NCBI GenBank assembly: GCA_023144895.1
Contig: JAGLEV010000037.1
Location: 1 to 42,755 of the forward strand
From: Thiotrichaceae bacterium
GTDB taxonomy: Bacteria > Pseudomonadota > Gammaproteobacteria > Thiotrichales > Thiotrichaceae
Direction of reading: 5' to 3'
DNA length: 42,755 bases
Shown: positions 1 to 9,236 of the stretch, piece after piece
Layout of the letters: each line of letters begins with the position of its first letter
Position numbering within the stretch: the first letter of the stretch is position 1
Translations under genes and position numbers: made by a program
Notes under the pieces: model-generated
Seen by the model: the letters and a program-made list of their open reading frames with translations, nothing else
What the model was told of the DNA's origin: nothing
Databases searched by the model: none

Positions 1-25
1 TGTTGTAGCGAAAGTTACTAAGTAA
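1..25 (+). CDS. tuf: EF-Tu, last codons only (partial)
   Basis: The first bases read in frame as VVAKVTK followed by a TAA stop at 23-25. This matches the conserved C-terminal end of elongation factor Tu (GVVAKV-). The rest of the gene lies outside the window. tuf directly upstream of rpsJ is the usual str-S10 junction in many bacteria. Only 45 nt separate the stop from rpsJ, so the two are probably co-transcribed. The call rests on eight codons plus context. Confidence 0.75.
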
Positions 26-70
26 TCTGTTACTGAAATTATTAAAACCTCACGAATACGAGTATAAATT

Positions 71-382
71 ATGGCAGGTCAAAGAATTAGAATTCGCTTG
101 AAGTCATTCGATCATCTTTTGATAGATCGTTCTTCAAAGGAAATTGTAGAAACTGCAAAGCGCACAGGGTCACGAGTTAAAGGTCCTATTCCATTACCTA
201 CACGTAAGGAACGTTTTACCATACTAGTTTCACCGCATGTCAACAAAGATGCACGTGATCAGTATGAGATCAGAACACACAAGCGCTTGATGGATATTCT
301 TGACCCAACAGAAAGAACGGTCGACGCACTAATGAAGCTAGATCTAGCTGCTGGTGTAGATGTGCAAATAAAGCTTAACTAA
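71..382 (+). CDS. rpsJ: 30S ribosomal protein S10
   Basis: The 103-residue product has the normal length for S10 and opens with the conserved [12 protein letters not shown]. It continues with [20 protein letters not shown], the long loop of the family. S10 sits in the 30S head and, in known systems, also joins NusB in antitermination complexes. The ATG at 71 gives the canonical N-terminus. The gene follows tuf by 45 nt but is separated from rplC by an unusually long 119-nt gap holding a structured RNA element, so expression of S10 and of the genes downstream may be uncoupled. Confidence 0.98.
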   Translation: MAGQRIRIRLKSFDHLLIDRSSKEIVETAKRTGSRVKGPIPLPTRKERFTILVSPHVNKDARDQYEIRTHKRLMDILDPTERTVDALMKLDLAAGVDVQIKLN

Positions 383-403
383 TAGCAGAATATCTGTTAT
401 ATT
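375..403 (+). promoter_or_regulatory. Candidate promoter upstream of rplC
   Basis: A TTAACT hexamer (375-380) is followed after 17 nt by TATATT (398-403), which is preceded by TG one base away, giving an extended -10. It begins inside the last codons of rpsJ. Transcription would start near 410, at the 5' edge of the hairpin element. The hexamers are only moderately good, and this is a visual call in AT-rich DNA. Confidence 0.35.
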
Positions 404-405
404 CC

Positions 406-476
406 GCCGCTCTCTAAGTGGCTCGGCTTTCCGAGCCACTTTTGTCTAGACAGATAATCTGATCTAGTAGAGCGGC
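406..476 (+). promoter_or_regulatory. Three-way-junction RNA element between rpsJ and rplC
   Basis: Three helices can be drawn. The outer stem pairs 406-413 (gccgctct) with 469-476 (agagcggc), a perfect 8 bp. The second pairs 416-426 with 431-441, a perfect 11 bp with a CTTT loop followed by a T run (440-443), so it also looks like an intrinsic terminator. The third pairs 446-453 with 459-467, 8 bp with one bulged A. The element ends 25 nt before the rplC start and about 15 nt before its Shine-Dalgarno GGAG. In E. coli, L4 controls the S10 operon through a leader upstream of rpsJ. A displaced leader or attenuator is an inference. Confidence 0.7.
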
Positions 477-501
477 AGTTGAAGTACTTTGGAGAAGAAT
501 A

Positions 502-1134
502 ATGTCAATTGGTTTAGTGGGACGTAAAGTTGGAATGACCCGCCTCTATAATGAGGATGGCTCTGCTACGCCCGTTACTGTATTAGAGATGGCGCCTAAC
601 CGCATCTCACAGATTAAAACAGTTGAGACGGATGGTTATACTGCAATTCAGGTAACCGTAGGTGCTAAGAAAGCATCACGTGTCACAAAGGCTCAAGCGG
701 GACATTATGCGAAAGCAGGTGTTGAAGCGGGGTCTGTTACAACAGAATCACGTATTGATAATGTTGCAGACTATACAGTTGGTGGTGATGTTACCGTTGA
801 GATATTTACTGAAGGTCAGTTAGTTGACGTTACAGGTACTTCACAGGGTAAAGGTTTCGCTGGTGTTATTAAGCGTCATCATTTTGCTGGTAAAGATGCA
901 ACACATGGCAACTCAATCAATCACAGAACACCAGGTTCTATCGGTCAGTGTCAAACACCTGGTCGTGTATTTAAAGGTAAGAAAATGACGGGTCATATGG
1001 GTAACGTACAACGTACTCAGCAAGGTTTGACCGTTGTTCGTGTTGATAGTGAGAGAAACTTATTACTTATTAAGGGTGCAGTTCCTGGCTCTAAAGGTGG
1101 TGATGTGGTTGTGAAAACAGCGGTTAAAGGATAA
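502..1134 (+). CDS. rplC: 50S ribosomal protein L3
   Basis: The 210-residue product starts [16 protein letters not shown], the canonical L3 N-terminus. The region around residues 145-170 carries the [17 protein letters not shown] loop that reaches toward the peptidyl-transferase centre. It contains the glutamine that PrmB methylates in E. coli. A GGAG ribosome-binding site lies 6 nt before the ATG. This is the first gene after the structured element at 406-476, so any attenuation there would act on rplC and everything downstream. Confidence 0.98.
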   Translation: MSIGLVGRKVGMTRLYNEDGSATPVTVLEMAPNRISQIKTVETDGYTAIQVTVGAKKASRVTKAQAGHYAKAGVEAGSVTTESRIDNVADYTVGGDVTVEIFTEGQLVDVTGTSQGKGFAGVIKRHHFAGKDATHGNSINHRTPGSIGQCQTPGRVFKGKKMTGHMGNVQRTQQGLTVVRVDSERNLLLIKGAVPGSKGGDVVVKTAVKG

Positions 1135-1145
1135 GGAGCAGTAAA

Positions 1146-1751
1146 GTGGAGCTTAATGTAATTAATGGTTCGGCACTTGACTTGTCCGAAACTGTATTCG
1201 CAAAAGATTTTAATGAAGCTTTGATACACCAAGCAGTCGTTACCTATATGGCAGGCGGTCGTGCTGGTACTAAAGCTAATAAGAGTCGTTCAGAAGTTAG
1301 AGGCGGTGGTATTAAACCATGGCGTCAAAAAGGAACAGGTCGAGCACGTGCTGGTACTATTCGTAGTCCAATATGGCGTTCAGGTGGTGTGACTTTTGCT
1401 GCTAAGACTCGTGATTACTCAAAAAAATTGAACAAAAAAATGTACAAAGGTGCAATGCGTTCAATTCTTTCTGAACTAGTACGTAGTGATCGCTTGATTG
1501 CTGTTGAAGAGTTCACAATGGATGCCCCAAAGACTAAAGAGTTACTGATTAAAGTAAACGAATTAGCGGGTGCACAAGATGTTTTGATTGTTACTGAAGA
1601 GGCTAATGATAATGTAGCACTTTCAGCACGTAATCTTTATCGCTGTGAAGTATTAACACTATCAAAATTGAACCCAGTAAGTTTAGTTGCACATGAGAAA
1701 GTCATTGTTACTAAAGCAACGCTTGAAAAGATTCAGGAGTGGTTGTCATGA
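1146..1751 (+). CDS. rplD: 50S ribosomal protein L4
   Basis: The 201-residue L4 protein uses a GTG start at 1146, preceded by AAGGAG. The extended tunnel-lining loop is visible around residues 45-85 ([19 protein letters not shown]). In E. coli L4 both assembles the 50S subunit and represses its own operon by attenuation and translational control. If that control exists here, the hairpin element before rplC is the obvious candidate target. The stop codon overlaps the rplW start as ATGA, indicating translational coupling. Confidence 0.98.
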   Translation: MELNVINGSALDLSETVFAKDFNEALIHQAVVTYMAGGRAGTKANKSRSEVRGGGIKPWRQKGTGRARAGTIRSPIWRSGGVTFAAKTRDYSKKLNKKMYKGAMRSILSELVRSDRLIAVEEFTMDAPKTKELLIKVNELAGAQDVLIVTEEANDNVALSARNLYRCEVLTLSKLNPVSLVAHEKVIVTKATLEKIQEWLS

Positions 1752-2044
1752 ATGACGAAAGACTATATCACGTACTCCGTGGTCAACATGTGACAGAAAA
1801 AACTGCATTGCAGGCTGAAAATTCAAACTTACAGGTTTTTAAAGTTGATACAACAGCCACCAAGTCTGAAATCAAAAAAGCAATTCAAACAATTTTTGAA
1901 GTTGATGTGACGAATGTTCGTACTGTCAACGTTAAAGGCAAGACAAAAACATTCTCGCGTCGTGTAGGCAAAAGGAATGCTTGGAAAAAAGCTTACGTTA
2001 CTTTAGCTGAAGGGCAAAGTATCGGTGATGAGCAAAACCCTTAA
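1748..2044 (+). CDS. rplW: 50S ribosomal protein L23
   Basis: I place the start at the ATG at 1748 ([18 protein letters not shown]), which overlaps the rplD stop by 4 nt and matches the family N-terminus. An earlier in-frame start would add three unconserved residues. The product is 98 residues. L23 sits at the nascent-chain exit and is the docking point for trigger factor and SRP. The C-terminal half holds the basic [16 protein letters not shown] segment that contacts 23S rRNA. Confidence 0.97.
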   Translation: MNDERLYHVLRGQHVTEKTALQAENSNLQVFKVDTTATKSEIKKAIQTIFEVDVTNVRTVNVKGKTKTFSRRVGKRNAWKKAYVTLAEGQSIGDEQNP

Positions 2045-2059
2045 GGTAGGTAGATAGAA

Positions 2060-2896
2060 ATGGCTATTGCAAAGATGAAACCAACCTCACCGGGTCGTCG
2101 TCACCAGGTAAGGATTATAAATAAAGGACTCCATAAAGGTAAGCCACATAAGGCATTACTTGAGTCACAAAGTAAGAGTGGCGGTCGTAACAACGCTGGA
2201 CGTATTACTTTACGTCATCGTGGTGGTGGACATAAGCAACACTATCGTATTATTGATTTTAAACGCAATAGTAAAGATGGCATTGTAGGTGTTGTTGAAA
2301 CGATTGAATACGATCCAAATCGTACCGCTAATATAGCACTTATTCGCTATGCAGACGGTGAACGTCTTTATATCATAGCTCCCAAGGATTTAGAGCTTGG
2401 TGCAAAATTAGAAACGGGTTCTGAAGCCCCAATCGCTACAGGTAACACATTACCAATGATTAACATGCCTGTTGGTACTGTTATTCATTGTGTAGAAATG
2501 AAGCCTAAAAAGGGTGCTCAAATGGCACGTAGTGCAGGAACTTCTGCACAGATCGTTGCTCGTGAAGGACGTTATGTTACTTTACGTTTGCGCTCAGGTG
2601 AAATGCGTAAAGTATTATCAGAGTGTCGTGCTACTATCGGTACAGTCAGCAACTCTGAGCATTCATTGGTTAAGCTTGGAAAAGCGGGTGCAAAAAGACA
2701 TCGTGGTGTTCGCCCAACAGTTCGTGGTGTAGCCATGAATCCTGTTGATCATCCACATGGTGGTGGTGAAGGTAAGACTGCTGGTGGTCGTCATCCTGTT
2801 TCTCCTTGGGGAACCCCAGCTAAGGGATTCAAAACACGTAAAAATAAGCGTACTGACAAGATGATTGTCCGTCGCAGAAATAAGGCTAAGAGGTAA
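2060..2896 (+). CDS. rplB: 50S ribosomal protein L2
   Basis: The 278-residue product matches the family length. It carries the strongly conserved [20 protein letters not shown] segment near residue 230, which includes the histidine placed close to the peptidyl-transferase centre. The basic tail ([17 protein letters not shown]) is intact. L2 helps subunit association and tRNA binding. It lies 15 nt after rplW and 6 nt before rpsS, as in other S10 operons. Confidence 0.98.
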   Translation: MAIAKMKPTSPGRRHQVRIINKGLHKGKPHKALLESQSKSGGRNNAGRITLRHRGGGHKQHYRIIDFKRNSKDGIVGVVETIEYDPNRTANIALIRYADGERLYIIAPKDLELGAKLETGSEAPIATGNTLPMINMPVGTVIHCVEMKPKKGAQMARSAGTSAQIVAREGRYVTLRLRSGEMRKVLSECRATIGTVSNSEHSLVKLGKAGAKRHRGVRPTVRGVAMNPVDHPHGGGEGKTAGGRHPVSPWGTPAKGFKTRKNKRTDKMIVRRRNKAKR

Positions 2897-2902
2897 TTTG
2901 TT

Positions 2903-3175
2903 GTGGCACGTTCTTTAAAGAAAGGTCCCTTCGTTGATCATCACTTGATGAAGAAAGTTTTGATCGCAGCGGAAAAAAATGATCGTAAGCCAATTAAAAC
3001 TTGGTCACGTCGCTCAATGATTTTACCAGAAATGGTCGGTTTAACCATTGCAGTACATAATGGTCGCCAGCATGTTCCTGTTCTTGTTAATGAGAATATG
3101 GTTGGACATAAGCTGGGTGAGTTTTCTCCCACACGTCTGTTCCGTGGTCACGCGGCAGATAAAAAGACCAAATAG
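2903..3175 (+). CDS. rpsS: 30S ribosomal protein S19
   Basis: The start is a GTG at 2903, giving [19 protein letters not shown], the canonical beginning of S19. The 90-residue product contains the [20 protein letters not shown] core. S19 forms a complex with S13 in the 30S head near the A and P sites. The gene starts only 6 nt after rplB stops, so it probably depends on coupling from rplB. Confidence 0.97.
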   Translation: MARSLKKGPFVDHHLMKKVLIAAEKNDRKPIKTWSRRSMILPEMVGLTIAVHNGRQHVPVLVNENMVGHKLGEFSPTRLFRGHAADKKTK

Positions 3176-3184
3176 GGTAATAGA

Positions 3185-3526
3185 ATGGAAACCACAGCAA
3201 AATTAAAATTTGCACGTATATCACCACAAAAGTGTCGCCTAGTGGCTGACCAAGTGCGTGGACTACCTGTAGAGAAGGCACTTGATACACTTAAATTTAG
3301 CCCTAAGAAAGCTGCTAAAATTTTAGGTAAAGTGTTAGATTCAGCTATCGCTAATGCCGAGCATAATGAAGGTCTGGACATTGACGAGCTTAAGATAACA
3401 CAAGTTTTCATTGATGCAGGTCCAACAATGAAGCGTATCCAGCCACGTGCGAAAGGACGGGCTAATCGAATTATGAAAAGAACTAGCCACATCACATTGA
3501 TGGTTGGCGATGGTCAGCAGGCGTAA
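3185..3526 (+). CDS. rplV: 50S ribosomal protein L22
   Basis: The 113-residue L22 protein begins [20 protein letters not shown]. Its C-terminal beta-hairpin ([19 protein letters not shown], about residues 84-102) is the part that lines the exit tunnel and is the site of macrolide-resistance changes in other species. No insertion is visible there. The gene lies between rpsS and rpsC with short gaps of 9 and 12 nt. Confidence 0.97.
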   Translation: METTAKLKFARISPQKCRLVADQVRGLPVEKALDTLKFSPKKAAKILGKVLDSAIANAEHNEGLDIDELKITQVFIDAGPTMKRIQPRAKGRANRIMKRTSHITLMVGDGQQA

Positions 3527-3538
3527 CAAGGTTTTATT

Positions 3539-4249
3539 ATGGGACAAAAAATACATCCAATAGGTTTTCGTCTAGGTATCTCTGCTGATTGGCGTTCTAA
3601 GTGGTATGCAGAAGGCAAAGAATACTCTGACTTCTTGCTAAAAGATATTGAAGTACGTGAGTACTTAATGAAAAAATTAAAGAAAGCTTCAGTTGCTGAT
3701 GTTCGTATTGAACGTCCTGCTAAATCAGCTTTTGTTATTATTCATACTGCTCGTCCTGGTGTGGTTATTGGCCAAAAAGGCGAAGATATTGAAAAGCTAC
3801 GCATAGAAGTTGCAAAAATGATGGATCTTCACCCAAATAATGTGAAGGTTAATATCGAAGAAATTCGAAAGCCAGAAATTAATGCAACTTTAATTGCTGA
3901 TAGTATTGCTCAGCAGCTTGAGCGTCGTATTATGTTCCGTCGTGCTATGAAGCGTGCAGTAGCAAATGCAATGCGTCTCGGTGCTAAAGGAATCAAGGTT
4001 CGTGTTGCAGGTCGTTTGAACGGTGCAGAAATTGCCCGTGCAGAATGGTATCGTGAAGGTCAAGTTCCTTTGCATACACTTCGTGCAGATATCGACTATG
4101 GAGTATGCACTGCTGGAACTAGCTACGGCAATATCGGCATCAAAGTTTGGGTATATCATGGAGAAGTATTCAACCTTGAAGACAAGAGAAATCGTGCTAA
4201 GAAGCAACAAGCTTCAGGTGGCGGTGGTCGTAGAAATAATAGAAGGTAG
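3539..4249 (+). CDS. rpsC: 30S ribosomal protein S3
   Basis: The 236-residue S3 protein starts [14 protein letters not shown]. The type II KH domain shows its [15 protein letters not shown] loop near residues 74-90. The C-terminal domain carries [21 protein letters not shown], and the protein ends in a short Gly/Arg-rich tail ([11 protein letters not shown]). S3 lies at the mRNA entry site, where it contributes helicase activity in known ribosomes. It sits in the usual rplV-rpsC-rplP order. Confidence 0.98.
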   Translation: MGQKIHPIGFRLGISADWRSKWYAEGKEYSDFLLKDIEVREYLMKKLKKASVADVRIERPAKSAFVIIHTARPGVVIGQKGEDIEKLRIEVAKMMDLHPNNVKVNIEEIRKPEINATLIADSIAQQLERRIMFRRAMKRAVANAMRLGAKGIKVRVAGRLNGAEIARAEWYREGQVPLHTLRADIDYGVCTAGTSYGNIGIKVWVYHGEVFNLEDKRNRAKKQQASGGGGRRNNRR

Positions 4250-4254
4250 TTGAT

Positions 4255-4668
4255 ATGTTACAGCCTAAAAAGACAAAATTTAGAAAACAGCATAAAGGTC
4301 GTAATCGTGGCCTTGCTACTGTCGCTAACAAAGTTAGTTTCGGTGAGTATGGACTTAAGTCACTTGATCGTGGTCGTTTAACTTCAAGACAAATTGAAGC
4401 AGCTCGTAGAGCGATGACTCGTCACGTAAAAAGACAAGGACAAATCTGGATTCGTGTATTTCCTGATAAGCCAATTACTACTAAGCCACTAGAAGTTCGA
4501 ATGGGTAAAGGTAAAGGTAATGTGGAGTATTGGGTTGCATTAATACAGCCTGGTCGTATGTTGTTCGAAATGGAAGGTGTTGAAGAAGAAATAGCTCGTG
4601 AAGCATTCGAGCTTGCTGCCGCTAAGCTTCCTGTTAAAACAACCTTTATAATTCGGACGGTAATGTAA
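4255..4668 (+). CDS. rplP: 50S ribosomal protein L16
   Basis: The 137-residue L16 protein begins [19 protein letters not shown]. The segment [20 protein letters not shown] (about residues 63-82) is the conserved loop near the A site. It includes the arginine hydroxylated by the YcfD oxygenase in E. coli. The TAATG junction at its end overlaps the rpmC start by one base, so the two are translationally coupled. Confidence 0.98.
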   Translation: MLQPKKTKFRKQHKGRNRGLATVANKVSFGEYGLKSLDRGRLTSRQIEAARRAMTRHVKRQGQIWIRVFPDKPITTKPLEVRMGKGKGNVEYWVALIQPGRMLFEMEGVEEEIAREAFELAAAKLPVKTTFIIRTVM

Positions 4669-4865
4669 TGAACGCAACTGAACTTCGCAATAAATCGGGT
4701 GATGAATTGCAAACCGAACTGATTGAAAATTTAAAAGAACAGTTTGTTTTACGTATGCAACGCTCTTCAGGTCAATTAGCTAGACCTTCAGATATGAAAA
4801 GTGTCCGTAGAAACATTGCTCGAATTAAGACGATTATGACTGAAAAAACAAGAGCAGGTAGCTAA
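4668..4865 (+). CDS. rpmC: 50S ribosomal protein L29
   Basis: The small 65-residue L29 protein has the two-helix pattern ending [18 protein letters not shown]. The [21 protein letters not shown]-terminal helix is typical. L29 lies next to L23 at the exit tunnel. The start is the ATG overlapping the L16 stop. Confidence 0.96.
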   Translation: MNATELRNKSGDELQTELIENLKEQFVLRMQRSSGQLARPSDMKSVRRNIARIKTIMTEKTRAGS

Positions 4866-4867
4866 TA

Positions 4868-5128
4868 ATGACTGATACAGCAACTACTACCGAAAAGGTT
4901 ATGCATTCATTAATGGGTGTTGTTACGAGTGACAAGATGGATAAAACCATTGTTGTTATGATCGAACGTAAAGTTAAGCATCCACTCTACGGAAAGTATA
5001 TTCGTCGTTCTAGTAAATTCCACGTACATGATGAAAACAATGAATGTAGTGTTGGAGACAAAGTTGAATTTCGTGAGTGTCGTCCTTACTCAAAGAGTAA
5101 GCACTGGAAATTAATTAAACGCGTATAA
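4868..5128 (+). CDS. rpsQ: 30S ribosomal protein S17
   Basis: The 86-residue S17 protein has an OB fold that binds early to 16S rRNA. The core motif [20 protein letters not shown] and the [17 protein letters not shown] segment are both present. The N-terminus ([15 protein letters not shown]) is slightly longer than in E. coli, but the ATG two bases after the rpmC stop is the only well-placed start. Confidence 0.97.
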   Translation: MTDTATTTEKVMHSLMGVVTSDKMDKTIVVMIERKVKHPLYGKYIRRSSKFHVHDENNECSVGDKVEFRECRPYSKSKHWKLIKRV

Positions 5129-5167
5129 CGGTTAAACCGTTGTTACGAAGTAGCATAGGAAGTAGAT

Positions 5168-5536
5168 ATGATTCAGATGCAATCTGTTTTAAAGGTAGCC
5201 GATAACAGCGGTGCGAAACGCGTTCAGTGTATTAAAGTACTGGGTGGTTCACATAGACGTTATGCTGGTATTGGTGACATCATTAAGGTGAGTATCAAAG
5301 AAAGCTTACCTCGTGGCAAGATTAAAAAAGGTGATGTACATTTCGCCGTTGTTGTTAGAACTGCTAAAGGAGTTCGTCGTAATGATGGTTCAATTATCCG
5401 TTTTGATGATAATGCAGCGGTAATATTAAATAGTAAGTATGAGCCAGTAGGTACACGTATCTTTGGCCCTGTTACTCGCGAGTTACGTGGTGATCGTTTC
5501 ATGAAGATCATCTCTCTTGCACCAGAAGTAATATAG
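5168..5536 (+). CDS. rplN: 50S ribosomal protein L14
   Basis: The 122-residue L14 protein starts [20 protein letters not shown], which fixes the ATG. It sits at the subunit interface and, with L19, forms an intersubunit bridge. The 39-nt gap after rpsQ is the longest inside this part of the cluster and holds a small inverted repeat (aacggtt/aaccgtt, 5127-5141). In E. coli this is the boundary between the S10 and spc operons, so a promoter could lie here, but I do not see convincing hexamers. Confidence 0.98.
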   Translation: MIQMQSVLKVADNSGAKRVQCIKVLGGSHRRYAGIGDIIKVSIKESLPRGKIKKGDVHFAVVVRTAKGVRRNDGSIIRFDDNAAVILNSKYEPVGTRIFGPVTRELRGDRFMKIISLAPEVI

Positions 5537-5548
5537 GTGGATTGAAAA

Positions 5549-5869
5549 ATGCGTAAGATTCGTAAAGGAGATGAAGTTGAAGTAATCTGTGGCAAAGACA
5601 AAGGTCGTCGCGGTGTTATTTCACTAGTAATCGAAGGTGGCAAAGCCATTATTCCAAGCATCAATGTTGCTAAGAAACATGTGAAGCCTAACCCAAATGC
5701 GGGTGTTGAAGGTGGAATCGTTTCTAAAGACATGCCATTGGACTTGTCCAACTTGATGGTTGTTAATCCACAGACTGGTAAGCCAGATCGTGTTGGTATT
5801 AAAGTGCTAGAGGACGGAAAACGTGTACGCGTATTCAAGTCCACTGGTGAACTCGTTGATGCAGGATAG
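5549..5869 (+). CDS. rplX: 50S ribosomal protein L24
   Basis: The 106-residue L24 protein opens with a KOW motif (MRKIRKGDEVEVICGKDKGR) that binds the 5' domain of 23S rRNA early in assembly. The DRVGIKVLEDGKRVRVFKSTGE segment near the C-terminus is also conserved. It is separated by 10 nt from rplE. Confidence 0.97.
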   Translation: MRKIRKGDEVEVICGKDKGRRGVISLVIEGGKAIIPSINVAKKHVKPNPNAGVEGGIVSKDMPLDLSNLMVVNPQTGKPDRVGIKVLEDGKRVRVFKSTGELVDAG

Positions 5870-5879
5870 GTAGCACGAA

Positions 5880-6422
5880 ATGACAAGGTTACAAGATTTT
5901 TACCGGGAGACAGTTGCTCCACAGCTAGGCGAAAAGTTTGGCTATAAAAGCTCAATGGAAATCCCTAAAATCACTAAAATTTCCTTAAACATTGGTTTAG
6001 GTGAAGCGGTTGGTGATAAAAAAGTGGTTGAGCGTGCTGTTGCTGATATGGCTACAATTTGCGGTCAGAGACCAGTAGTTACAATCTCTCGTAAATCAAT
6101 TGCTGGATTTAAAATTCGTGATGGATGGCCGATCGGTTGTAAGGTAACATTACGTCGCGATACAATGTATGAATTTCTAGATCGTCTAGTTAACATTTCA
6201 TTACCACGTGTACGTGATTTTCGTGGTGTAAACCCAAAGTCTTTTGATGGACGTGGTAATTACAGCATGGGTATTACTGAGCAGATTATCTTTCCTGAGA
6301 TTGATTACGACAAGATTGATGCAATTCGTGGTATGGATATCAACATTACGACGACTGCTAAAACAGATGAAGAGGGAAGAGCATTGCTAGAAGCTTTTAA
6401 CTTCCCTTTCAAAAAGAAATAA
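5880..6422 (+). CDS. rplE: 50S ribosomal protein L5
   Basis: The 180-residue L5 protein binds 5S rRNA and contacts the P-site tRNA. Visible motifs are KITLNIG-like [16 protein letters not shown] (about residues 34-49), [15 protein letters not shown], and [18 protein letters not shown] near residue 125. In E. coli, S8 represses the spc operon by binding near the start of rplE. I could not confirm an equivalent hairpin at 5860-5900. Confidence 0.98.
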   Translation: MTRLQDFYRETVAPQLGEKFGYKSSMEIPKITKISLNIGLGEAVGDKKVVERAVADMATICGQRPVVTISRKSIAGFKIRDGWPIGCKVTLRRDTMYEFLDRLVNISLPRVRDFRGVNPKSFDGRGNYSMGITEQIIFPEIDYDKIDAIRGMDINITTTAKTDEEGRALLEAFNFPFKKK

Positions 6423-6435
6423 GGGAATAATAGCG

Positions 6436-6741
6436 ATGGCTAAGAAAAGTATGGTTGCGCGTGAACATAAGCGTATTAAGCTAGTTGCGAAGTATGCTGC
6501 AAAACGTGCAGAGCTTAAAGAGATCATTCGTAACCCAGAGACTCCCTACGAAGACTTAATGGTTGCTGTAGAAAAGCTTCAAAAGTTACCACGTGATAGC
6601 TCTTCAGTTCGTCTTCGACGTCGCTGTCAAATTACTGGACGTCCACATGGTGTTTATCGCAAGTTTGGTTTATCACGTAACAAACTAAGAGAACATGCAA
6701 TGCTAGGTGATGTTCCTGGTTTAACTAAGGCAAGTTGGTAG
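6436..6741 (+). CDS. rpsN: 30S ribosomal protein S14 (zinc-independent type)
   Basis: The 101-residue product is the long form of S14 that lacks the CxxC zinc-binding pairs of the short form. Conserved blocks are [20 protein letters not shown] and [17 protein letters not shown]. This contrasts with L36 in the same cluster, which keeps its metal ligands. The gene is followed immediately by an AGGAG ribosome-binding site for rpsH that overlaps its stop codon. Confidence 0.97.
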   Translation: MAKKSMVAREHKRIKLVAKYAAKRAELKEIIRNPETPYEDLMVAVEKLQKLPRDSSSVRLRRRCQITGRPHGVYRKFGLSRNKLREHAMLGDVPGLTKASW

Positions 6742-6752
6742 GAGCAGTAACT

Positions 6753-7151
6753 ATGAGTATGAGTGATCCCATTGCTGATATGTTGACCCGCATTCGTAAC
6801 GGTCAAATGGCAAAAAAACAAACAGTATCAATGCCTTCTTCTACTAAGAAAACAGCGATACTTGACGTGCTTAGTTCAGAAGGTTATATCGGCGGATATG
6901 ATATTGACGCTTCTAATAAGGCTAAGCCCGAAGCAATTGTAAAACTACGTTATTATCAAGGTCAGGCTGTTATCGCTAAGATTAGTCGTGTTAGCCGTCC
7001 TGGTTTACGTGTTTTTAAAAATAAAGATGAATTGCCATCAATATTAAATGGACTTGGCGTTGCTATTATATCAACGTCTAAGGGTGTGATGACTGACCGA
7101 GCTGCACGAACTGCGGGCGAAGGTGGCGAAGTTATCTGTGTCGTTGAATAA
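6753..7151 (+). CDS. rpsH: 30S ribosomal protein S8
   Basis: I choose the ATG at 6753 ([18 protein letters not shown]). It has AGGAG about 8 nt upstream and matches the family start; an upstream in-frame start would place the Shine-Dalgarno inside the coding region. The product is 132 residues. The C-terminal motif [20 protein letters not shown] is the 16S rRNA helix 21 binding region, and it is also the part used for spc-operon autoregulation in E. coli. Confidence 0.96.
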   Translation: MSMSDPIADMLTRIRNGQMAKKQTVSMPSSTKKTAILDVLSSEGYIGGYDIDASNKAKPEAIVKLRYYQGQAVIAKISRVSRPGLRVFKNKDELPSILNGLGVAIISTSKGVMTDRAARTAGEGGEVICVVE

Positions 7152-7166
7152 GATTACGAGTTTTTT

Positions 7167-7700
7167 ATGTCAAAGATAGCTAAAAAAGCCATTGAAATCC
7201 CAAGTGGAGTTGAATGCAAATTAGAAGGTCAAGCCATTAGCATTAAAGGTTCTAATGGTGCATTTGAGTACGTTATACATGATCTTGTTGAAATTAAACA
7301 AGATGATACTAAACTTACTTTTGCTGCCAAAGCTGACGAGCGTAAAGCTTGGGCAATGGCAGGAACTATGCGCCAATTAACGGCTAATATGATTACTGGT
7401 GTAAGTACTGGTTTTGAAAAGAAACTACAGCTTGTTGGTGTAGGTTATCGTGCAAAAGCAAACGGTAATAAAATCGACTTGACTCTAGGTTTTTCTCATC
7501 CTGTTGTACATGATATGCCAGAAGGTATCACTTGTGAAACACCAAGTCAGACAGAAATAACTATTAAAGGTGCGGATAAACAGCAGGTTGGACAAGTTGC
7601 GGCAGAAATACGCGCTTACAGACCTCCCGAGCCATATAAAGGTAAAGGTGTACGTTACTTAGGTGAGCGTATTATTCGTAAAGAAGCCAAAAAGAAATAG
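7167..7700 (+). CDS. rplF: 50S ribosomal protein L6
   Basis: The 177-residue L6 protein is built from two similar domains. The second contains [20 protein letters not shown] (about residues 87-106) and ends in the conserved [21 protein letters not shown]6 lies near the sarcin-ricin loop and factor-binding site. Spacing to rplR is 8 nt. Confidence 0.98.
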   Translation: MSKIAKKAIEIPSGVECKLEGQAISIKGSNGAFEYVIHDLVEIKQDDTKLTFAAKADERKAWAMAGTMRQLTANMITGVSTGFEKKLQLVGVGYRAKANGNKIDLTLGFSHPVVHDMPEGITCETPSQTEITIKGADKQQVGQVAAEIRAYRPPEPYKGKGVRYLGERIIRKEAKKK

Positions 7701-7708
7701 GTTTTGAG

Positions 7709-8062
7709 ATGAACAAGAAAGACTCAAGAATTCGTAGAGGCAAGAAGGCGCGTGCAAAAATGTTCGAGAAGAAGGTTACTCGTCTTTGTGTACACCGCAC
7801 ATCACGCCATATCTATGCACAGATTATTGATCCCATTGGCAATCAAGTTATTGCTTCTGCATCAACATTGGATAAATCAATCCAAGCTGATATTAAGAAT
7901 GGTGGAAATACTGATGCAGCGAAAGCAGTTGGATCTGCAATCGCAGAACGAGCGAAAGCAAAAGGCGTTGAACGTGTCGCATTTGACCGTTCTGGATTTA
8001 AATACCACGGTCGGGTAAGTGCGTTAGCCGATGCAGCCCGTGAATCAGGTCTGCAATTTTAA
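7709..8062 (+). CDS. rplR: 50S ribosomal protein L18
   Basis: The 117-residue L18 protein carries 5S rRNA into the large subunit with L5. It has the basic N-terminus [20 protein letters not shown], the [12 protein letters not shown] core and the typical end [19 protein letters not shown]. It lies between rplF and rpsE, as in other spc operons. Confidence 0.97.
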   Translation: MNKKDSRIRRGKKARAKMFEKKVTRLCVHRTSRHIYAQIIDPIGNQVIASASTLDKSIQADIKNGGNTDAAKAVGSAIAERAKAKGVERVAFDRSGFKYHGRVSALADAARESGLQF

Positions 8063-8071
8063 GGAAACATC

Positions 8072-8587
8072 ATGGCTAGAAACGATAATAACAGAAAAGA
8101 TCAGAACTCTGATGGCTTGATCGAAAAGTTGGTACACGTTAACCGTGTAGCAAAAGTAGTGAAAGGTGGACGTATTTTTGGTTTTACTGCTCTCACAGTA
8201 GTGGGTGATGGTAACGGTAAAGTTGGCGTTGGATATGGTAAGGCGCGTGAAGTTCCTATCGCAATCCAAAAGGCAATGGAAAAAGCACGTCGCAATATGG
8301 TGACTGTACCTCTTGTTGACGGAACGTTGCAGTATGCAATGACTGCTCGGTATGGTGCTGCTAACGTCTTTATGAAGCCTGCATCAGAAGGTACTGGTAT
8401 TATTGCTGGCGGTCCGATGAGAGCTGTATTTGAAGTAGTTGGTGTTAAAGATGTGCTGTCAAAGTGTAATGGCACACGTAATCCAATTAATGTAGTAAAG
8501 GCAACTATTCGTGGTCTTTCAGAAATGAAATCTCCTGAGATGTACGCAGCAAAGCGTGGCAAAACAGTTGAAGAAATTAGAGGTTAG
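8072..8587 (+). CDS. rpsE: 30S ribosomal protein S5
   Basis: The 171-residue S5 protein has its double-stranded-RNA-binding-like N-terminal domain, with [20 protein letters not shown] around residues 30-49. This is the loop altered in spectinomycin-resistant mutants elsewhere and is unremarkable here. The C-terminal domain contains [21 protein letters not shown]5 acts in decoding accuracy and with S3/S4 at the mRNA entrance. Confidence 0.98.
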   Translation: MARNDNNRKDQNSDGLIEKLVHVNRVAKVVKGGRIFGFTALTVVGDGNGKVGVGYGKAREVPIAIQKAMEKARRNMVTVPLVDGTLQYAMTARYGAANVFMKPASEGTGIIAGGPMRAVFEVVGVKDVLSKCNGTRNPINVVKATIRGLSEMKSPEMYAAKRGKTVEEIRG

Positions 8588-8592
8588 TTTCA

Positions 8593-8775
8593 ATGAATAA
8601 AATTAGATTGACACTAGTCAGAAGCTTAAATGGCCGTTTAAAAAGTCATAAAGCATGTGCAGCAGGCTTGGGTATTCGTAAGATGCACCAAACTGTAGAA
8701 GTTATTGATACACCAGAAAACCGTGGCATGGTAAATAAGATTTCTTATATGCTAAAGGTTGTTGAGGCAGTTTAA
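8593..8775 (+). CDS. rpmD: 50S ribosomal protein L30
   Basis: The 60-residue L30 protein matches the bacterial length. The motif [20 protein letters not shown] follows the N-terminal strand [13 protein letters not shown]. The stop codon lies one base before the rplO start. Confidence 0.96.
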   Translation: MNKIRLTLVRSLNGRLKSHKACAAGLGIRKMHQTVEVIDTPENRGMVNKISYMLKVVEAV

Positions 8776-8776
8776 G

Positions 8777-9211
8777 ATGAGATTAAATACACTAAAGCCA
8801 GCTGAAGGTAGTACAACAGATCGTAAACGCGTTGGACGTGGAATCGGTTGTGGTAATGGTAAAACTTGTGGACGTGGTCATAAAGGTCAAAAGTCTCGCT
8901 CAGGTGGTTTTCATAAAACGGGTTTTGAGGGTGGTCAAATGCCGCTTCAAAAGCGTTTACCGAAAGTTGGTTTTAGCTCTCGGAAGAAACAGTATTCTGC
9001 TGAAATACGTTTAAATGAACTTGCATCAGTAGAAGCTGATGTTATTACATTAGATGTATTGAAAAAAGCAAAAATACTAGGTCATAAAATTAAAAAAGCT
9101 AAAGTGATCTTATCTGGAACGATAGATAAAGCAGTCACAGTTCAAGGTCTTGGCGCTACTAAGGGCGCTAAAGAAGCCATTGAAGCAGCCGGTGGAAAGA
9201 TCGACGCTTAG
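8777..9211 (+). CDS. rplO: 50S ribosomal protein L15
   Basis: I start this gene at the ATG at 8777 ([12 protein letters not shown]), one base after the rpmD stop, rather than at an upstream in-frame start inside rpmD. The 144-residue product has the extended basic N-terminal region [20 protein letters not shown] and [19 protein letters not shown]. It has a globular C-terminal domain ending [15 protein letters not shown]15 is a late-assembly 50S protein and is followed, as usual, by secY. Confidence 0.97.
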   Translation: MRLNTLKPAEGSTTDRKRVGRGIGCGNGKTCGRGHKGQKSRSGGFHKTGFEGGQMPLQKRLPKVGFSSRKKQYSAEIRLNELASVEADVITLDVLKKAKILGHKIKKAKVILSGTIDKAVTVQGLGATKGAKEAIEAAGGKIDA

Positions 9212-9236
9212 CTTATAAGAAAAAGAGATAAGGAAC

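Noticed and set aside
5260-5955. A 231-codon open frame on the - strand
   Set aside because: It lies opposite rplN, rplX and rplE and is a shadow of their codon pattern.
8101-8562. A 153-codon open frame on the - strand
   Set aside because: It is wholly antisense to rpsE.
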